Assembly (NCBI RefSeq): GCF_049634645.1
Contig: NC_134722.1
Coordinates: 19,393,001-19,457,000, forward strand
Direction of reading: 5' to 3'
Length of the DNA: 64,000 bases
Source of the DNA: Pelodiscus sinensis
Lineage: Eukaryota > Chordata > Testudines > Trionychidae
Shown one piece after another: positions 57,938 to 64,000 of this stretch. Numbering within the stretch: the first letter of the stretch is position 1; the number at the start of each line of letters is the position of its first letter. The position numbers were made by a program, and so were the translations under genes. Below the pieces are notes generated by a model. It ran no database searches and was not told where the DNA came from. It was given only the letters and a program-made list of their open reading frames with translations.

Positions 57938-58170
57938 CAGGCCATCCTCACTATAAGTTCAAGATACATTCCAAAAAACTTGGACTTATAGCGAAACAAC
58001 TTAAAGTGAAGAATTTTTTTCCTGCAGCTGACTTCCATTTGCGCAATTTTTTTTTTTTTTTTTTTTTTTGCATGCGACTTAAGGAGGGAAAATGGGAAGA
58101 CTTATACAAGTATCGATGACTTTAGTGCAGAATGGATGTATACCAGAGGACTTATAGTGGGGACACCCTG
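57938..58170. mobile_element. Tigger/pogo-like MITE (233 bp), TA target duplication
   Basis: Ends CAGGCCATCCTCACTATAAG and inverted CAGGGTGTCCCCACTATAAG, flanked by TA at 57936-57937 and 58171-58172. Contains an uninterrupted oligo(T) run at 58047-58069. Confidence 0.8.
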
Positions 58171-58172
58171 TA

Positions 58173-61060
58173 TTCATATACACATCTACCTCACCTGGCA
58201 GAGCCCAAATCATAACCAATACAATTACTACTCACATCCCACAAGATATTAGAGTATCTGAAGGAACTCTCAACAGTCAGATGATTTTCCTCCTGGAGTC
58301 TTCCTATTTTTTCCCAACCAGGTAAATTATATTTATTCTGACCATACCTAAACACCTCATTCATATAAATGAGGATTCCAACTTCCTTATTTGTACTTCT
58401 TCACCCCATAAATGTCAGAGTTTCTATTTTCCTTGTTATCTTTTTAACATTTATTTTCCAGAGTAACCTAGGGTCAGAACAGAACTTTTCACCATGTTAC
58501 ATTTAGGTATATTGCAGTCTGTTTTTCAGCATCACCTTTTGGCACATCTTTTATAGTACTCTTGTGCTCTGATTGACATAGGGTCAGTCTTAGGGTCCCC
58601 TCCCATATCATTTCTCCTTAAGCCTGTGACCTAGTGCTGCTAAGCAAAAATTCTTACAGGCCACTGCCTGTAGGCCTCACATTACAGCCTTACCTTAATT
58701 ATATCCTTAATACACACTCATGACTCCTAAATACTTGTCAGTTTTGTACTCCTATACAAGCTTCTTTGGTAGATGGCCGACCACTGTGACCCCATCATTT
58801 TAAATCTTCCATTCTGTTTTTCCACTGAAAACTTCCAAGCAAAGGAGTCTCCCCTGAGATGAAATATAACATGTCAAGTGTCAGGACTGTTTTTTTTTAA
58901 AGGAGCTTGTGCTGTGAGATTGTAAACAGAGCTAACATGGTACGCTATCTTTATTTTTAACTATGGTGTAGCTACACCCCCTCCTCTAGAATACTAGCAG
59001 TGTGTTCCATGCTACCGCTGTTAAGCAAGATGAGGCAGTGAGCCAAATTTACCTTGATCTAACACCAGTGAATCTAATGGGGTTACGCCACAGGCCACTG
59101 TGTTCTTTTATTAAATTAAGAAAGATTTTAAATGCAATCAGCTTTTGTGTGTCATACTCACCAATGAACACCTGGTGGCACTCAATTCCAGCAATACCAG
59201 GGAGAGAGACATAATTACATTGCAAAATAGGCTAGGCAGACCAATGTAATCAGAAATCTGCTCTTTCCTCTAGCTGTTGGACCACGGTACACCAGCATGG
59301 GGCACCTGCTCTTTGCAGCTTTGTTACTGTAGCTCGCATGATGTTTTATTTAGATACTGGTTAACACTACAGTCTGTTTCATACCTTGACAGGGAACCCA
59401 GAAAAACACAGACTTCCAAACTAGAAAGTATCATGCTGTTATAGCCTGCAAGGCTCACTTTTTTATGTCATGCTCAAGTGTATTACCTGAGGCTTGTGGA
59501 GGCAGCAAAAATGATGAAATTAAGTGTTACATTGAGAAAAGGAACCCTGAATCATGATCTTAAACCAACCAGTTTTTAAAATACCTATGGGGAAGTAGTG
59601 GGGGGAGGGAATGGATCTGAACTCCAGACAAGGTGAGTGGCAGGATAAAAGGGGAAAGTGAATCAAATACAGGTGGGCAAACTCCTGTGATCATGGTATT
59701 TTGTTTTTCCATATTTCTAATCAATATTAATTGAAAACAGTCAGAGGGAAAGTTTGAGAGTGTCATAAGGGCCCTTTTTAACTTTAAACCTTCACAACAA
59801 CAGAAACACAAGCCTAAGGCACAAAGATCAATGCCAACCCCAGGTTTTCATTGCAAAAATTGAGCTGCTTATTTTTCTTCCTCCATCATCAAACAATCAT
59901 CATCCTTCCCTGTTATTCAGTATCACAACTTCACTGTAAATTTTCACTCCCTACCACACAGTCAATATAATGCTAAATCCTTCCATTTTGGCCCAGACAA
60001 TCTTGAAAACCTCCCCTTTCCATTTTTGCCCACTGTAATCATCCACATGCTACTTATCTCCTTCTAAGTGTTCTGCACAATTCTTGTCTTTTGCTACCAA
60101 CAGTGCTCTTCTCCAGCATACCAAGAATGTGCCTTCTAGTTGTCTTCCTCAATCTCCAGTTGGTTTTTGTTCCAATTCATTTTGTAAAATGGCTTTTCTT
60201 TGAACACGAACAAGCATATTTGTACATGAATAGGAACATGCACTATTCACTAGCCATCATTTGTTACTCATTTTAAAAGCGTCAGATCATCCAGAGAGCA
60301 AATACTATAAAAAATGAAGAGCAACTATTCCAAGTCAACCCATCACTAACCACCCATAGGCTGAAATTGTTTGCCTAAACTGTTTTATTCACCCAATTAC
60401 AAACAGCAAATTATTTAAAAAAAAAATCAAAGTCTCTGTGCACAATCCACAAACAGAGCAGAAGGCTAAATTCACCATTTGCAAAAATAACTTGACCAGT
60501 CTAATTATGGCACTGCCTCCCTGCAGCTAGAACATTGTAATTCTGCTGATAGCTGTGGCGGGGAGCTAGAGACACATCAACAACACACAGAGGGTCTCTG
60601 CCCCATCGTGTCACAGAGCAGCAGTCTCTGGCAACTTGCTCTGCAGAAGCACAATATGCAAGTTGCAGCCAATAGGTCTGCAAATTATAGCAAAAGACAG
60701 CAAGCCCAATCTGCACTGAGAACAGTAGCAGCAGCTGCTGAGAGCCTGAGTGAGTGTTCACACATAGCTCTGTGGGTGTGCTATGGCTGGAGCACTCAAG
60801 GGGAAAAAGATTATGGGTGCTGAGCACCTACCAGCAACTCCCTTATCAGCTTCATCTTCCCTCCCCTCACCCTGCCTCCCACCCACCAACAGGTCCCACT
60901 CCTTCCTCACACCTTCCACCCACTACGATTAGGGGTTTTGTGGCATGCAGGAAGCTTGGAGAGGACATGGCACACTTGGGGGAGAGGGTGGAACATGGCA
61001 GGAAGAGACGGAGCAGGAAGCGAAGATGGTGTCCTCTACACTCACCAATACCACATCTAA
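58173..61060. other. No gene recognised
   Basis: AT-rich non-coding sequence; the open frames near 60500-61100 on both strands lack splice or family support, except where they run into the CR1 at 61084. Confidence 0.45.
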
Positions 61061-61083
61061 AATGGCATCACCTCTTGAAGGTT

Positions 61084-61555
61084 CAGCACTTTTCCAGAAA
61101 GATGTAGAAAAATTGGAAAAGGTCCAGAGAAGAGCAACAAAAATGCTTAAAGGTCTAGAAAACATGAGCTATGAAGGCAGGCTGAAGGAATTGGGCATGT
61201 TTCGTTTAGAAAAGAGAAGACTCAGAGGGGACATGATAGCAGCTTTCAGGTATCTAAAAGGGTGACAGAGAGGAGGGAGGGAAATTGTTCTCCTTGGCCT
61301 CTGATAAGACAAGAAGCAATGGGCTTAAATTGCAACAAGGGAGGTTTAGGTTGGACATTAGAAAAAACTGTCAGGGTGGAATAAATTGCCTAGGGTGGTT
61401 GTGGAATCACCATCATTGGAGATGTTTAAGAGCAGATTGGATAGACCTCTATCACAGATGAACTAGACATTGGTTAGTCTTCCCATGAGGGTAAGGGATT
61501 GGGCTTGATGATCTCTTGAGGTCTCTTCCAGTTCTGATATTCTATGATTCTATGA
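61084..61555 (+). mobile_element. CR1 LINE 3' end
   Basis: Encodes the end of the reverse-transcriptase ORF (EKVQRRATKMLKGLENMSYE, then MFRLEKRRLRGDMIAAFRYL), then the typical 3' UTR and the terminal repeats TATTCTATGATTCTATGA. It is 5'-truncated, as usual for CR1. Confidence 0.92.
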
Positions 61556-62430
61556 CTGAGTTAAAGAGCCAAAGCTCTCCAGCTTGGGCAAGAACCGACA
61601 TATCCTATGCAGATTGAGAGTTACTGCTCTCCCTTGTGCCCAAGTGGTTTACATTAGAACACAATCATGCAGTGCTTTTCATTTTGATACTATGCCATTG
61701 GTGCCCATTGAAACCCTCACTATAAGCAAAACTTCACCTTGTCGACCTCATTGAAGTCAATAGGAGTTTTCTGTATGTCATAACCACAAGAGCTGGTAAT
61801 GGAATTACTATGACATGTCCGTAATACACACTCTCACAATACACTAGAGAGAGAGTCAATCATAAGCTGAACAGAAAGGAAGGGGTTTAAGGCAGGATTT
61901 AGAGAGATGTGATCTGATGCCTCAGAGACAGGGAAAGAGGGTGTTCGACATACTAACACTCTCATAAAGCCAGCTCCTTAATAGATGCCAGTGTCCCTAA
62001 CTGCTGTACTGTTCAGTTTAAGTCTCCAAGCTCCTCCTGCCAGATAAGGATCCTGAATGCATATTGTATTTTCTTCTAAAATATATGTATAAACTCATGT
62101 AAGAGAGGAGAGAACATTTAACTCCAGACACACTGATACTGCATTCCTGAAGGGAAACCAAACCCTGAGCTGCATTTCTTTCTGCCTCTCAGAAATAACG
62201 CTCAACATTAAATACCTTCCCAGCCCAGAAAAGCATCTTTGTGTTTACATTTTGTGTAAGTTTCACCTGCCTCTCATGTGACATTTGAGAGAGATGGAGA
62301 CAATAGGGGAAACTCATTGGCCAGGGACCTCCCTCCCAGCCCAAACAGAAGGCAATGAGTTCATTAAGGGCTGAGTCTTTATTCAGTACCATGTATATGA
62401 AGGATTTGGCAGGAGGGGGAATTGTAGTAG
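61556..62430. other. No gene recognised
   Basis: Unclassified sequence. Confidence 0.4.
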
Positions 62431-62880
62431 CAGAGCAATCGTGGGCAATCTGTGGCCCATAGGCCACATGCAGCCCAATGGGGTTCAACCTGCAGCTTAT
62501 GGAACCCTGTTCACCCTACTCCCCCATGTGCCTCTCACACATGGGAGTCCTGCACTTCCTACTTCTCTCCCTCCCTTCTAGCACTTTTGTAGCACAACAA
62601 ATCTGCTGATTTCCACTCTGTCCCCATTCTTCCCCCTCCCTCCCAGAGCTGGTACCCTGCCAATCAGCTGTTCAAGCTTGGGAGGAGGAGGACACAGTGT
62701 GACTCAGTGGATCTGTGGCACTCTGAAAGTACTGGGAGGAAGGAGGGGGAGCAGGTAAGTGCAGGCCTCTAACAAGGGGATGAACAACGGGGTGTGGGGG
62801 ACGACGCAGAAAAGGGGTGTGCTGGCCACATGCATTCCCCTGAGATGAAGGGGAGCCAAACATGCAGCCCACTCACTAAT
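62431..62880. mobile_element. hAT-like element
   Basis: Starts CAGAGCAATCGTGGGCAATC and continues TGTGGCCCATAGG, a hAT-type terminus related to that at 16621. CATGCAGCCCA occurs near both sides (62468 and 62862). The right end is not clean. Confidence 0.45.
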
Positions 62881-64000
62881 CTTGCTTGCTCATTGCTGTT
62901 GTAAAGTTAACTTCTTCTTTTTCTCATACGTGGGAGCAATTGGCTATACACCTTTTGCTAGCTAGTACACAGGAAAGGGCAGGAGGGAAGTGCAAAAATC
63001 AAAGTTCTGTCCACTTCCTGCCATCCCTGTGTGACCCTACTGCCCACTGCCTCTCCCCATCCTGTGCAGGCGATCAGGGATTGGGTGTAGCTTTGTTTCT
63101 ACCCACCCCCATGATGCTGCCTTATGCCAGGGAGGAAGTAATCTGCACCAACAAAGGGGCTGGAAGAGATAACATCCTTCCTGGAGCAAAGGGGAGGGGG
63201 GAGAGCAGGAACCAGACCATGACTGAGTCACAATCTGCTTCCTGCCCTGCTCCCAAGGCAGGTTAGCCAGAGAAAGTAATCAGAGCTCACAGCTGCTCTT
63301 GCCATGGAGAGGTGAGCATATTATTGGCATGTCCCACTGAGAGCAAACAGATAGGGAGAAAGCAGCGAGGGGCTAGGAAAGGGAGGAGCCCTGGCTCCAC
63401 TCCACCCCCATTTCTTCCAGAAGGGGGTGAAATAATGTACTTCTTCCCCAAAGCAAGGGGGGAGCCAAGGAAGGACTGTGACTCGCTTAGTCTGCCCCGG
63501 GGGCTGCAACTGCATACCGCATGGTGAGTTTCTGGCTTCAGCCTAGCCCCAAAAGTGTTTGGGCCAATTTTGCTCAGTTATATCTGTTCAGCCCCTCTGA
63601 TCTTTATGGGGCTCCACCAGAGAAATCAAGAGCCCAGTTTGGGAGGTTGCTTACATACAACGCGTCTAATCCCTGCATAGCATTGCAGCTCGGAGTGAAT
63701 AAAGGACGTTATAAATCCCTGAAGCACATTTACAAAGGAAATGTTGGTGCAAACGTCATTAGAGTGATACTGCTGTATGCTGCCCTGCTAGGCAAGATGT
63801 GTACATCCCATCTGTAATAGTTCTTCCTGCCATAGGAACCGTCTCAGCTGCAACAGTGACCGTGCAAGGCCTGCTACATGGAAAGCACCACAGCAGCTGG
63901 GCCCATTCCCTCCACTGCACTCATTCTAATGCCCTTTTTCTAGTGTTCCAACTCTCAGCCATGAAGCTCGCCCACTCCCCTAAGAGTACAATTGACCTTT
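62881..64000. other. No gene recognised at the right edge
   Basis: G-rich non-coding sequence with overlapping open frames in several frames and on both strands, which indicates composition rather than coding. In mammals the next gene beyond CDH5 is BEAN1; no exon of it is visible here. Confidence 0.4.

Noticed and set aside
60945..61265. 106-codon frame resembling a reverse-transcriptase end
   Set aside because: It is the 5'-truncated CR1, not a host gene; the first part is unrelated flanking sequence.
62886..63817. First exon of a downstream neighbour such as BEAN1
   Set aside because: Open frames occur in several frames at once and none shows a recognisable protein or a convincing donor site.

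Overview
This window is vertebrate genomic DNA, most likely from a cryptodire turtle. It is AT-rich and intron-rich, and it carries CR1 LINE 3' ends and a tRNA-derived Pol III SINE of the turtle type at 48966-49151. It also holds many short non-autonomous DNA transposons with long foldback structures. The order assignment rests on the SINE and the repeat spectrum; the species cannot be fixed from sequence alone.

The window holds one protein-coding gene that I can support: CDH5 (VE-cadherin, CD144) on the + strand. Its 11 coding exons (2-12 in the usual numbering) lie between 30336 and 50749. All eleven have consensus GT/AG boundaries that join in frame to a 773-residue protein (774 if the alternative NAGNAG acceptor of exon 12 is used). 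The product has a signal peptide, a furin-type propeptide site directly before the two-tryptophan adhesion arm, five extracellular cadherin repeats, one membrane span, and the p120- and beta-catenin-binding tail with its regulatory tyrosines. The non-coding first exon and promoter are not identified; they should lie somewhere upstream of 30323. A 3' UTR of about 1.5 kb is plausible, with a poly(A) signal near 52252.

Layout: 1-30300 is intergenic or CDH5 intron 1 and has no convincing coding exon. It contains Tigger/pogo-like MITEs (1-621, 1241-1459), a CR1 fragment interrupted by a foldback MITE (3650-4166), hAT-like elements, a 123-bp recent tandem duplication (19429-19674), a MIR-like SINE (20375-20610), and three foldback MITEs between 25.8 and 29.4 kb. 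30323-50749 is CDH5. Its introns hold a CR1, a (CA)n tract, one MITE nested inside another (39407-40293), a direct duplication bracketing exon 8, the SINE, and a foldback MITE 158 bp upstream of exon 12. 50750-64000 is the 3' UTR and then intergenic repeats, including a TAA-flanked Harbinger-like MITE, a Tigger-like MITE and a long CR1 3' end. No second gene is recognisable.

I found no new multi-gene system. The most interesting structure is a family of about 415-434 bp transposons (27207, 28934, 49665; relatives at 3960, 25812, 39407, 56185). In the three best copies the terminal motif recurs six times in a fixed > > < > < < order, which predicts a multi-branched hairpin. One copy interrupts a tandem repeat, so its empty site and 3-bp target duplication can be read directly.
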